Positions 7,448 to 15,146 of a DNA stretch of 21,046 nt are shown here, piece by piece. The position numbers and the translations under genes are program-made. The notes beneath the pieces are model-generated. The model was not told the origin of the DNA. It made no database searches and saw only the letters and a list, made by a program, of their open reading frames with translations. Each line of letters begins with the position of its first letter. Position 1 is the stretch's first letter. Origin of the DNA: an uncultured Gammaproteobacteria bacterium (GTDB lineage Bacteria; Pseudomonadota; Gammaproteobacteria; Halothiobacillales; Halothiobacillaceae); the NCBI GenBank assembly GCA_938004235.1, contig CALKWL010000143.1:1-21046 (forward strand), written 5' to 3'.

Positions 7448-7708
7448 AATCAAGGGGCACATACGCTGGGAAATAGTTGCATCGTAAGACTCCGCAGCGC
7501 TTTCTGCCAAATGCGTGCACAGAGCGTTGGTACGAATTCATGCGCACCTGACGGTGCAAGAAGTCTTCAGTTCGCCCATCAAAGCCATTTATGGACAAAG
7601 AAATTACGCCATTTGTGCACTCAGCCCTGGCTTGGGAATGCGCATTTGACGTGCTAGTTTACTGGCCCGGTCGCAGGCTCATCTTGGGCAAACGCAACGA
7701 TACGAGCC
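7448..7708. promoter_or_regulatory. Divergent intergenic region between hemC and the gtr-like cassette
   Basis: These 261 bases separate two divergent operons, so promoters for both must lie here or close by. I see no convincing sigma-70 pair. The best forward candidate (TTGGGA 7632-7637, 17 bases, TAGTTT 7655-7660) is weak. The region contains a degenerate copy of the repeat also found at 12876-12936, and a small stem GCACC-TGAC-GGTGC (7544-7557). No open frame of coding character was found. Confidence 0.45.
7526..7547. repeat. Degenerate copy of the 61-base palindromic repeat family
   Basis: These 22 bases agree at 19 of 22 positions with the left part of the repeat at 12877-12898, sharing the block CGAATTCAT. 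The rest of the element is not clearly preserved. It may be a decayed copy upstream of hemC, or the similarity may be partly due to the short shared palindrome. Confidence 0.4.
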
Positions 7709-9859
7709 ATGAATGACATGATTAAAGCGGACACTCACGCGGCGCCAAGCAAGGGCTGGACGAAGGCAAACATCGTCGTTCTTGTCCTGTTGTTATTCGT
7801 GGGCGCGCTGTATGTGTTGAACACATGGTCACCGTCGTCCTACGGCATTGTTCTGAACCTCATTGGAGTTGAGGACTCCGGCCTGGCAAGGGGTGCGCCA
7901 CGAGCGATCCGCTCGGACGAGTGGGCGGTTGTTACACCGCTCACTCAAGCCACCGTCAACAATCATTTCGAGCGCTACAACCAGACCTCCCTCTATCAAG
8001 AGGATTTGAGGATCAACTATGGCCTGCCCATCCATGACTGGGGCATCGTATTCAAACCCACGATGTGGCTCTATGGGTGGGTGAATCCGGCCTATGCCTA
8101 TTCATTTCACTGGTTTGCCATCACAGCCTTGTTCATCGTGGGTTATGCATGGCTGCTCAGATGGTTCGGTGCGACTCCGGTACTGGCATTTTCACTTGCG
8201 ATTGGTCTTTATTTCACCGGAATGGTGCAGTTTTGGTGGAGTGAAAAGGGGCCGATCTTCGCGCTTTTCCCGTGGGTGCTGTTGCCGTTTGCCACGCGCT
8301 GGCCGATCTGGCTCAAGGCCATGGCTTTCTACTGGTTGGCTGTGGTTTGGCTACTGACGAATTTTTATCCGCCGATACAGGTGTCCCTGGCTTTTGTGGG
8401 CGCCGTGCTGCTGCTGGCGCGAGCGCCGGAATTGCTGCGCCCGGCGCGCCTCGGGCTGCTTGCGCTAGCTGCTGCGCTCGCTGCAGCAACCGTTGCGCTC
8501 TATCTGGGCGACTATTTACGCGAGACGGCGAGTACGCTCTATCCCGGAGCTCGCCGCTCCAGCGGCGGCCTTGACCTTCTGCTTGTGGCCTCGTGGATAT
8601 TTCCCTCCCTTAACTTTGATCGCAACTTTGATGCCGCCTTTGCCAATATTTGCGAAGTGGGCACGGTGGGCATGTACTACGCCCTGTTGATCCTCGTCTT
8701 TCTCGATTACCGGAATTGGCGTGCTTTGCTAAATGATAAATGGAGCACATGGGTTCTGGGCGGCGCGACGCTTTTGATGCTCGCCTGGGTCACGCTGCCC
8801 CTTCCCTGGTGGGCCGGCGCTCCCTTCCTGTGGCACTACGTGCCGCCGTCGCGCATGCAATTTGCTTCGGGCGTATTGCTGCTTTTCTTTCTTTTCTTTG
8901 TTGCCAGCAGATTGGGACTGCGCCTGACTTGGCTGCGCATGGCAATCAGCGTCGTGTCTTTAGAGCTTGGAGCCGCGGTTGGCGACGCCCTGTCCATATC
9001 AACGGACTGGCATGACTGGCTTGCTTTGCCCATCCTTGTATTTGCATTCCTGTACGCAAGAAAATCTCCTCGCCAAGCTCATGGCGCATTTGCCATTGCT
9101 TCTTTGGTCATTGGTATTCTCATTTTCTTCAGGTTTAATCCAACGCAGTCGGCATGGCCGATTTTCAATCACTCGGAAACAGGTGTGACTCGGGCATTGG
9201 ATGCCATGCAGGCCAGTAATCACGGCATTCTCGCGGCAAGCGGCTTTCCGGGTGCCAGTGCGAATGGGCTAGGCTACCGCTCACTGAGCCATGTAACCGC
9301 CGTTCCCAAGCTTGCCTTCTGGAAACAACACTTTCCACACATGCCGCAGGATGAACTGGACGCTGTGTTTAACCGTTACGCTCACATCATTCCGACATTT
9401 GACCCTAATCCAAGGCTCTTGCAGCCTGATGCCATTGCCGTACCCGCCGCGGACTTTATTACCGAGCCGAATGTCCGTTACCTTAATGAACCCTATGCGA
9501 CAGCCGACAAGGGTGGAAACATTGATAAAGCCGAACTGGAAGGCAATTCGTTGGTGCTGTCAGGCTGGGCACCGTGGTCAGGTGGCATGGAAACTCAAGC
9601 CTTAGAGGTATTTGTGAACCCTGAACCTGCCGGTGCACTCAAGCGCCTGGTGGTGTTGCGCCCGGATGTCGCCAAAGCGCTGCGGCGCGATGACCTGATG
9701 ACGAGCGGCTTCAAATTAAGAATTCCCTTTCACGAGCGGCTCACGCAAAAACCGCCCATTTGCATTTATTTCCACGAAACGGCGGGAGGAAATCCCATGA
9801 AACTACAAAACCCGCCTGACCTGCCCGACTGTCAACCCAGCGTGAGCGTGATTCAATGA
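7709..9859 (+). CDS. Polytopic membrane protein, putative GT-C-type glycosyltransferase of a gtr-like cassette
   Basis: The protein has 716 residues with roughly 12 hydrophobic segments between 21 and 475 and a soluble C-terminal domain (about 480-716). After the first membrane segment (21-40) a large loop holds RAIRSDEWAVVTP (66-78). An acidic pair in the first outer loop is typical of GT-C enzymes that use lipid-linked sugars, so D70-E71 may be the catalytic pair. It is followed by a GtrB-like and a GtrA-like gene with 4-base overlaps. In O-antigen modification systems those two proteins pair with a large, variable membrane transferase. By position and architecture this would be the acceptor-specific transferase acting on a surface glycan at the outer face of the inner membrane. 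The acceptor cannot be told from sequence. It is divergent from hemC and is the first gene of its operon. Confidence 0.8.
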   Translation: MNDMIKADTHAAPSKGWTKANIVVLVLLLFVGALYVLNTWSPSSYGIVLNLIGVEDSGLARGAPRAIRSDEWAVVTPLTQATVNNHFERYNQTSLYQEDLRINYGLPIHDWGIVFKPTMWLYGWVNPAYAYSFHWFAITALFIVGYAWLLRWFGATPVLAFSLAIGLYFTGMVQFWWSEKGPIFALFPWVLLPFATRWPIWLKAMAFYWLAVVWLLTNFYPPIQVSLAFVGAVLLLARAPELLRPARLGLLALAAALAAATVALYLGDYLRETASTLYPGARRSSGGLDLLLVASWIFPSLNFDRNFDAAFANICEVGTVGMYYALLILVFLDYRNWRALLNDKWSTWVLGGATLLMLAWVTLPLPWWAGAPFLWHYVPPSRMQFASGVLLLFFLFFVASRLGLRLTWLRMAISVVSLELGAAVGDALSISTDWHDWLALPILVFAFLYARKSPRQAHGAFAIASLVIGILIFFRFNPTQSAWPIFNHSETGVTRALDAMQASNHGILAASGFPGASANGLGYRSLSHVTAVPKLAFWKQHFPHMPQDELDAVFNRYAHIIPTFDPNPRLLQPDAIAVPAADFITEPNVRYLNEPYATADKGGNIDKAELEGNSLVLSGWAPWSGGMETQALEVFVNPEPAGALKRLVVLRPDVAKALRRDDLMTSGFKLRIPFHERLTQKPPICIYFHETAGGNPMKLQNPPDLPDCQPSVSVIQ

Positions 9860-10800
9860 GCCGAGCCCCTCGTGTCGCCGTTCTGATCCCCTGTTACAAC
9901 GAGGAAGTCGCCATACGCAGCGTGGTGGCCGATTTCCGTGCTGCTCTGCCGCAGGCTGTCATCCACGTATTCGATAACAACTCCAGCGATCTCACGGCGA
10001 ACTACGCTGCCGAGGCAGGCGCCGTCGTGCACAAAGTCAAGTTGCGCGGCAAAGGCAATGTGGTGCGACGCATGTTTGCCGACGTCGAGGCCGATGCCTA
10101 CGTCATGGTGGATGGCGATGACACCTACCATGCCCAAAGCGCCCGCCAAATGGTCGACAGCCTTCTTGCAGAGCATCTCGATATGGTGGTTGGGCGCCGC
10201 ATCACTGATGAACAGGCGGCCTACCGCGCAGGTCATCGTTTTGGCAATCGGATGTTGACCGAGTTTGTGGCTCGTCTGTTCGGTCGCGAGTTCACCGACA
10301 TCCTTTCCGGGTACCGCGTATTCTCGCGGCGCTTTGCCAAGTCATTCCCCGCGCTGGCGATCGGCTTTGAAATCGAAACCGAGCTCACCGTACACGCCCT
10401 GGAGTTGCGTATGCCCATCGGCGAGGTGGACACGCCCTACAAGTCACGCCCAGAGGGCTCGTTCAGCAAGCTCAGCACCTATCGTGATGGTCTTCGTATT
10501 TTGGGCACGATTTTCAAACTATTCCGCCAAGAACGACCGATAGTTTTTTTTGGCGGACTCGGTGCCCTGTTTGCGGTTATTGCTCTGGTTCTGGTCAGCC
10601 CATTACTACTCACCTATGCGGAAACCGGGCTGGTTCCACGCATTCCCACGGCTATTCTGGTGACGGGGATGATGATTGCCTCGCTGCTTTCCATCGCTTG
10701 CGGCCTAATTCTGGATACCGTCACCAAGGGACGGCACGAAATGAAAAGACTGGCCTACCTCGCCGTCCCGCTCTGGGGCGCAAAAGAGCCAACAACGTGA
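9856..10800 (+). CDS. GT2-family glycosyltransferase, GtrB-like (polyprenyl-phosphate sugar transferase)
   Basis: This 314-residue protein has an N-terminal GT-A domain: VAVLIPCYNEE (7-17), D40-N-N-S (nucleotide contact), RGKGNVVR (64-71) and DGDDTY (86-91, the metal-binding aspartates). The acceptor segment SGYRVFSRRF lies near 158-167. Two C-terminal membrane segments (about 229-255 and 262-285) anchor it. This layout is that of GtrB and of dolichol-phosphate-mannose-synthase-like enzymes, which move a sugar from a nucleotide donor to undecaprenyl phosphate on the cytoplasmic side. Its start overlaps the stop of the membrane protein before it (ATGA), and its stop overlaps the GtrA-like start (GTGA), so the three are coupled. 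A run of eight T (10544-10551) lies in the first membrane segment. The sugar is not predictable. Confidence 0.9.
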   Translation: MSRAPRVAVLIPCYNEEVAIRSVVADFRAALPQAVIHVFDNNSSDLTANYAAEAGAVVHKVKLRGKGNVVRRMFADVEADAYVMVDGDDTYHAQSARQMVDSLLAEHLDMVVGRRITDEQAAYRAGHRFGNRMLTEFVARLFGREFTDILSGYRVFSRRFAKSFPALAIGFEIETELTVHALELRMPIGEVDTPYKSRPEGSFSKLSTYRDGLRILGTIFKLFRQERPIVFFGGLGALFAVIALVLVSPLLLTYAETGLVPRIPTAILVTGMMIASLLSIACGLILDTVTKGRHEMKRLAYLAVPLWGAKEPTT

Positions 10801-11195
10801 AGCAACTCTTCAGGTTTGCTTTGGTCGGCGGCGGAGCCTTTGTGGTTGATGCGAGTATTGTCCAGCTGCTTGTTATTGGCATGGGACTTAACCCCTATCT
10901 GGCGCGTGTGTTTTCCTTTCTCGCTGCTGCCAGCCTGACCTGGGCTTTGAATAGGCGCTATACGTTTGAGACGAAAGCACAACCATCGCCCAAAGAATGG
11001 TCGCTGTACCTCGGGCTGATGATTTTCGGAGGGGCGATCAACTACGCGACCTACGCCTTGTGCATTGCATTCATTGATGTGGTGGCTACTCAACCCTGGT
11101 TAGGCGTGGCCGCAGGGTCAATCACCGGCTTGGGGGTTAACTTCTTGACATCGCGCTGGTTTTTTACCAGAGCCCCCCAAACACAGACCAATTGA
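10797..11195 (+). CDS. GtrA-family membrane protein (putative lipid-linked sugar flippase)
   Basis: The protein has 132 residues if started at GTG 10797, which overlaps the previous stop as GTGA. The open frame begins earlier at 10698, but that part overlaps GtrB-like coding sequence and lacks membrane character. The start KQLFRFALVGGGAFVVD and the internal ALNRRYTF and NFLTSRWFF are GtrA-family hallmarks. Four membrane segments are visible at about 6-26, 31-49, 68-92 and 98-118. GtrA proteins are thought to flip undecaprenyl-phosphate sugars across the inner membrane. Here it would connect the cytoplasmic GtrB-like enzyme with the outward-facing transferase at 7709. Confidence 0.9.
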   Translation: MKQLFRFALVGGGAFVVDASIVQLLVIGMGLNPYLARVFSFLAAASLTWALNRRYTFETKAQPSPKEWSLYLGLMIFGGAINYATYALCIAFIDVVATQPWLGVAAGSITGLGVNFLTSRWFFTRAPQTQTN

Positions 11196-11219
11196 CAGCA
11201 GAAACACGTCAGTTAGAAG
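11192..11219 (+). promoter_or_regulatory. Candidate sigma-70 promoter upstream of ybiT
   Basis: A perfect -35 hexamer TTGACA (11192-11197) overlaps the GtrA-like stop codon. After 16 bases TAGAAG (11214-11219) matches the -10 consensus at four of six positions. It lies 60 bases before the GTG start of ybiT. The weak -10 leaves this as a candidate only. Confidence 0.3.
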
Positions 11220-11278
11220 CCTAAACCGCCTCAATCCGTTAAAGTACGCAGCACTATTTTCGCTTTCTGGATACCAAC

Positions 11279-12871
11279 GTGCTTTCTACCGCCAATATCA
11301 CCATGCAGTTCGGTCCCAAGCCGCTGTTTGAAAACATCTCCGTCAAATTCGGCGACGGCAACCGCTACGGCCTGATCGGTGCCAACGGCTGCGGCAAGTC
11401 CACCTTCATGAAAATCCTCGGCGGCGACCTTGAGCCGACTTCAGGTCAGGTCATGCTCGATCAGGGCGAGCGCCTGGGCAAGCTCAAGCAGGATCAGTTC
11501 GCTTACGAAGATTACACGGTCATTGACACCGTGATTATGGGTCATGCCGAGCTATGGGAAGTGAAAAAGGAACGCGACCGCATTTACTCCTTGCCGGAAA
11601 TGACTGACGAAGACGGCATGAAGGTCGGCGAGCTGGAAGGCGCGTTTGCCGAAATGGACGGCTACACCGCCGAATCGCGCGCCGGCGAGCTGCTGCTGGG
11701 ACTGGAAATTCCGGTCGAGCAGCACTACGGCCTGATGAGTGCGGTCGCGCCGGGCTGGAAGCTGCGCGTGCTGCTGGCACAAGCCCTGTTTGCCGACCCG
11801 GACATCATGCTGTTGGACGAACCGACCAACAACCTCGACATCAACACCATCCGCTGGCTGGAAAACATGCTCAATGCGCGCAACAGCACCATGGTCATCA
11901 TTTCGCACGACCGCCACTTTTTGAACAGCGTGTGCACCCACATGGCCGATCTGGACTACGGCGAGCTGCGCGTCTACCCCGGCAACTACGACGAGTACAT
12001 GACCGCCGCCACCCAGGCGCGCGAGCGCCTGCTGGCCGACAACGCGAAGAAGAAGGCGCAAATCGCCGAACTGCAATCCTTCGTCAGCCGCTTCTCCGCC
12101 AACGCTTCCAAAGCCAGCCAGGCCACTTCGCGCGCCAAGCAGATCGAGAAAATCCAGCTGGCCGAAGTCAAGGTTTCCAGCCGCCAGAACCCATTCATCC
12201 GCTTCGAGCAGGAGAAGGGGCTGTTCCGCCTGGCGCTGGAAGCCGAAAATCTGAGCAAGGGCTTCGACGGCAAACCGCTGTTCAAGGGATTGAACTTGAT
12301 GGTGGAAGTCGGCGAACGCATCGCCATCATCGGCCCGAACGGCATTGGTAAAACCACCCTGCTGCGCACCCTGGTCGGCGACCTTGCGCCCGACACAGGT
12401 ACAGTCAAGCTCTCGGAAAACGTCAATCTGGGCTATTTCGCCCAGGATCATGCCGACGACTTTGCCGACGATATGAGCCTGTTCGACTGGATGACCCAAT
12501 GGCGCCGCCCGCAGGACGACGAGCAGGCCGTGCGCGCTACGCTGGGTCGCCTGCTGTTCTCGCAGGATGAAATCAAGAAATCGGTCAAGGTGGTGTCGGG
12601 CGGCGAACAAGGCCGCCTGCTGTTCGGCAAGCTGATGCTGCAACGCCCCAACGTGCTGGTGATGGACGAACCGACCAACCACCTGGACATGGAATCCATC
12701 GAATCGCTCAACCTGGCGCTGGAAAACTACCCCGGCACGCTGATCTTCGTCAGCCATGACCGCGAGTTTGTGTCGTCCCTCGCCACGCGCATTATCGAAC
12801 TCACCCCGACCGGCATCGTCAATTACAGCGGTTCGTATGAGGATTATTTGCGCAGTCAGGGCGCGGTTTGA
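11279..12871 (+). CDS. ybiT: ABC-F family ATPase YbiT
   Basis: This 530-residue cytoplasmic protein has the exact length of E. coli YbiT and very similar sequence throughout. Two ATP-binding cassettes are visible. The first has Walker A GANGCGKST (34-42), a family-typical unusual signature APGWKLR (157-163) and Walker B LLDE (178-181). The second has Walker A GPNGIGKTT (352-360), signature VSGGEQGR (439-446) and Walker B VMDE (461-464). A charged linker helix (about 245-300) joins them. ABC-F proteins bind the ribosome and rescue or gate translation; they are not transporters, and no membrane segments occur. The start is GTG at 11279 with only a weak ribosome site. A palindromic repeat lies just after the stop, ahead of hemH. 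Confidence 0.95.
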   Translation: MLSTANITMQFGPKPLFENISVKFGDGNRYGLIGANGCGKSTFMKILGGDLEPTSGQVMLDQGERLGKLKQDQFAYEDYTVIDTVIMGHAELWEVKKERDRIYSLPEMTDEDGMKVGELEGAFAEMDGYTAESRAGELLLGLEIPVEQHYGLMSAVAPGWKLRVLLAQALFADPDIMLLDEPTNNLDINTIRWLENMLNARNSTMVIISHDRHFLNSVCTHMADLDYGELRVYPGNYDEYMTAATQARERLLADNAKKKAQIAELQSFVSRFSANASKASQATSRAKQIEKIQLAEVKVSSRQNPFIRFEQEKGLFRLALEAENLSKGFDGKPLFKGLNLMVEVGERIAIIGPNGIGKTTLLRTLVGDLAPDTGTVKLSENVNLGYFAQDHADDFADDMSLFDWMTQWRRPQDDEQAVRATLGRLLFSQDEIKKSVKVVSGGEQGRLLFGKLMLQRPNVLVMDEPTNHLDMESIESLNLALENYPGTLIFVSHDREFVSSLATRIIELTPTGIVNYSGSYEDYLRSQGAV

Positions 12872-12875
12872 TTTT

Positions 12876-12936
12876 TGTAGGTGCGAATTCATTCGCACTT
12901 GTCACACACAATATGTGCGGATTTGTCGCACCTACA
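12876..12936. repeat. 61-base palindromic repeat (REP/MITE-like) between ybiT and hemH
   Basis: Perfect 11-base terminal inverted repeats TGTAGGTGCGA (12876-12886) and TCGCACCTACA (12926-12936) bound the element. Within it GTGCGAAT (12881-12888) and ATTCGCAC (12891-12898) form a tight 8-base hairpin. A related sequence occurs inside waaA (17994-18020), and a decayed one lies at 7526-7547. It starts 4 bases after the ybiT stop and ends 4 bases before the hemH ribosome site, so transcripts reading from ybiT into hemH would carry a strong stem-loop. It has no coding capacity and is probably a non-autonomous dispersed repeat. Confidence 0.85.
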
Positions 12937-12950
12937 CTTTGGGAGTCCTC

Positions 12951-14066
12951 ATGTACCACGGTGAAAAAGACTACCGCCACGGCAGCCCGGAGCAACTCGG
13001 CATTCTGCTGGTCAATCTCGGTACGCCGGATGCGCCGACACCCAAGGCGCTGCGCACCTATCTGGCCGAGTTCCTCAGCGACCCGCGTGTGATTGAAGTG
13101 CCGCGTCTGCTGTGGTGGTTGATTCTCAACGGCATCATTCTCAACACCCGCCCGAAAAAATCCGCCGCCGCCTATGCCGAGGTATGGGATCACTATGGCG
13201 AGGGCACCGGTTCGCCGCTGCTGTATCTGGCTGAGCAGCAACGCGACGGCCTGCGTCAGCGCCTGAGCCAGCGCTTGCCCGGCCCTGTGGTGGTCAGTCT
13301 GGGCATGGACTATGGCAATCCGTCGGTTGCGCGTGCGCTGGACGAATTGCGCAGACAAGGTGCGCGCCGGGTGCTGGTCTTGCCGCTCTACCCGCAATAT
13401 GCCGCCGCCACGACCGCATCGGTGTTCGACAACGTGACCCGCGTATTGCAAAAAACGCGCTGGCTGCCCGAGCTGCGCTTTATCAATCACTATCACCGTC
13501 ACCCGGCCTATATCGAGGCGCTGGCCGCCAGCGTGCGCGAACATCAGGCCGAACACGGCAAGCCGCAAAAACTGCTGATGTCCTTCCACGGCGTGCCGGA
13601 GCGCTACCTGCTCAATGGTGACCCCTATCATTGCGAATGCCACGTCACCGCACGCTTGCTGGCGGACAAACTCGGCCTGGCCGCCGATGAATGGCAGGTC
13701 AGCTTCCAGTCACGCTTCGGCAAGGAAGAGTGGATCAAGCCCTACACCGACATGACGCTCAAAGCTTGGCCGGCGCAAGGCATCAAAAACGTGCAGGTGA
13801 TCTGCCCCGGCTTTTCCGCCGACTGCCTGGAGACGATTGAAGAAATCGAGCAGGAAAACCGCGAGTATTTCATGCACGCAGGCGGCGAGAGTTACAGCTA
13901 CATTCCTGCGCTGAACGCACGCGCCGATCATCTCGACATGCTGGCCGATCTGGTGGTGCAGCATGTACAGGGCTGGCCGGAGGCGGGCGAGTATGATGCA
14001 CAAGCCATACGCCGTGAATGGGAAACGAGCAAGCTCAATGCACTCAAGCTCGGGGCCAAGCAATGA
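12951..14066 (+). CDS. hemH: Ferrochelatase
   Basis: This 371-residue protein, of usual length for proteobacterial ferrochelatase, inserts ferrous iron into protoporphyrin IX, the last step of protohaem synthesis. The N-terminal LGILLVNLGTPDAPT (16-30) and the SFHGVPERY segment with H213 (metal site) are present. PGFSADCLETIEEI holds E294, the partner acid. The start ATG at 12951 has GGGAG (12941-12945) in front; the frame is open further upstream only through the repeat element. Its stop overlaps the start of the next gene (ATGA). It complements hemC and hemD 5 kb away, though the two loci are on opposite strands and separately transcribed. Confidence 0.97.
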   Translation: MYHGEKDYRHGSPEQLGILLVNLGTPDAPTPKALRTYLAEFLSDPRVIEVPRLLWWLILNGIILNTRPKKSAAAYAEVWDHYGEGTGSPLLYLAEQQRDGLRQRLSQRLPGPVVVSLGMDYGNPSVARALDELRRQGARRVLVLPLYPQYAAATTASVFDNVTRVLQKTRWLPELRFINHYHRHPAYIEALAASVREHQAEHGKPQKLLMSFHGVPERYLLNGDPYHCECHVTARLLADKLGLAADEWQVSFQSRFGKEEWIKPYTDMTLKAWPAQGIKNVQVICPGFSADCLETIEEIEQENREYFMHAGGESYSYIPALNARADHLDMLADLVVQHVQGWPEAGEYDAQAIRREWETSKLNALKLGAKQ

Positions 14067-14863
14067 ACCAGGCGGTGCGTCAAGGCATCAAGCTGCGTTT
14101 CGGCATGGTGGTGATTGGCGACGAGGTGCTCTCCGGCCGGCGTCAGGATCGGCATATCCCGGCGGTTATTGAGCGTCTGAACGCACGCGGCCTGCGCCTT
14201 GGCTGGGTGCGCATGATCGGCGACGACATGGAAATGATTGTGCGCACTCTGCGCCAGGCGCGCGAAGAGGCGGATGCCGTCTTCTGCTTTGGCGGCATCG
14301 GCGCCACGCCGGATGACCTGACCCGTGAGGCCGCCGCGCGCGCCTTGGGCGTGCCACTGAGCCGCCATGCGGAGGCCGAGGCGCGCATCGTCGCTCAGTT
14401 TGGCGCGGACGCCTACCCTTACCGCGTGCTTATGGCCGATCTGCCCCAGGGTGCGGGGCTGATTCCCAACCCGCTCAATAACGTGCCCGGTTTTTACCTG
14501 CACGCCTGCTATTTCATGCCAGGCTTCCCGCAAATGGCGCACACCATGCTCGACTGGGTATTGAACACGCAGTTTGCCGAGGCAGGCGATACTGATTATG
14601 CCGAGGCTGCGCTGTGGGTCTGGGACGCTTCGGAAAATCAATTGCTCGAACTTATGCGTGCCTTCGAGCACAACTACCCCCGTCTCAAACTGTTCAGCCT
14701 GCCGCTGTTGCCCAGCGAGGCACAACCGCGCCGCCGCATTGAGCTGGGTATGAAGGGCGACCGCCGCCTGCTTGCGACCGCGATGCGCGAGCTGCAAGCG
14801 CAGATCGAGGCGCTCGGCTTTCCCACGTCAGCCACGAGCAGCCTGTCGGACTTGAGCGACTGA
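14063..14863 (+). CDS. Molybdopterin-binding-fold protein (CinA N-terminal/MoCF-like)
   Basis: The protein has 266 residues from ATG 14063, which overlaps the hemH stop as ATGA. The longer open frame from 14018 lies inside hemH and is not supported. The MoCF-like domain spans about 10-175: GMVVIGDEVLSGRRQDRH is the usual first strand and loop, and GGIGATPDDLT replaces the commoner GGTGPTxDD substrate-binding loop. The C-terminal pyrimidine-nucleotide deamidase domain of full CinA is absent. Such stand-alone proteins are usually annotated as competence/damage-inducible protein A, but a role in competence is not established and no molybdenum genes are nearby. Coupling to hemH is the only context. 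Confidence 0.85.
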   Translation: MNQAVRQGIKLRFGMVVIGDEVLSGRRQDRHIPAVIERLNARGLRLGWVRMIGDDMEMIVRTLRQAREEADAVFCFGGIGATPDDLTREAAARALGVPLSRHAEAEARIVAQFGADAYPYRVLMADLPQGAGLIPNPLNNVPGFYLHACYFMPGFPQMAHTMLDWVLNTQFAEAGDTDYAEAALWVWDASENQLLELMRAFEHNYPRLKLFSLPLLPSEAQPRRRIELGMKGDRRLLATAMRELQAQIEALGFPTSATSSLSDLSD

Positions 14864-14896
14864 AGCGAAAAAGTCGCCGACCGAGGGCAGGTTTTT

Positions 14897-14941
14897 CCGA
14901 TTTTTTCGGCAATAGCAGGGACTATTGGCTAAAAAAATCGG
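14897..14941. repeat. 45-base nested stem-loop after the MoCF-like gene
   Basis: CCGATTTTTT (14897-14906) and AAAAAATCGG (14932-14941) are perfect 10-base arms. Inside, CAATAG (14910-14915) and CTATTG (14922-14927) form a second stem. It begins 33 bases after the stop at 14863. There is no T-tract after the right arm, so it is not a standard intrinsic terminator, but it could stop or stabilise the upstream transcript. Confidence 0.55.
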
Positions 14942-14961
14942 TGATACTGAACCGGTCAGAA

Positions 14962-15030
14962 CAACGCCGCCTGGAGCGGCGTTGGGATGCGAAGCATCAC
15001 CCGCAGGGCGGAATCCATGGATGGATTCCG
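14962..15030. repeat. Tandem palindromes upstream of the Do-family protease
   Basis: Three hairpins follow each other. CAACGCCGC/GCGGCGTTG (14962-14970 and 14976-14984) has a 9-base stem with a 5-base loop. GATGC/GCATC (14986-14990 and 14994-14998) is short. CGGAATCCAT/ATGGATTCCG (15009-15018 and 15021-15030) has a 10-base stem around GG. The dense arrangement of perfect stems with no coding constraint suggests a dispersed repeat element or a structured RNA. No database comparison was possible. Confidence 0.6.
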
Positions 15031-15075
15031 CAAGCTTTTGCAGCCAGATCGCCTCAAGTCCGACAGGCTGCTTGG

Positions 15076-15104
15076 GGAACTTGCGCCCGTATCCCAATCT
15101 CCAA
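15076..15104 (+). promoter_or_regulatory. Candidate sigma-E (RpoE) promoter of the protease gene
   Basis: GGAACTT (15076-15082) is an exact -35 consensus for the envelope-stress sigma factor. After 16 bases CTCCAA (15099-15104) resembles the -10 (consensus GTCTAA, four of six). The start point would fall near 15111, giving a leader of about 35 bases to ATG 15147. DegP/MucD genes are classic members of the sigma-E regulon, which supports the reading. Confidence 0.55.
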
Positions 15105-15146
15105 CAACCACGATTCACGGAACCGTTGATTAAAGGAGTCAAGCTC

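Noticed and set aside
7632..7660. Promoter for the gtr-like cassette (TTGGGA, 17 bases, TAGTTT)
   Set aside because: The spacing is right, but too few positions match the consensus hexamers to call it.
10698..10796. Upstream ATG start for the GtrA-like gene
   Set aside because: It lies inside the GtrB-like coding region and adds a non-membrane basic tail. GTG 10797 gives the family N-terminus and the 4-base overlap.
11552..12898. 448-codon open frame opposite ybiT
   Set aside because: Long but antisense to a clear YbiT homologue. The protein has no recognisable domain and its composition is that of a codon-bias shadow.
14925..15146. Longer start for the Do-family protease
   Set aside because: The extension is translated hairpin repeats and would place the signal peptide 74 residues inside the protein. 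ATG 15147 has a good ribosome site.
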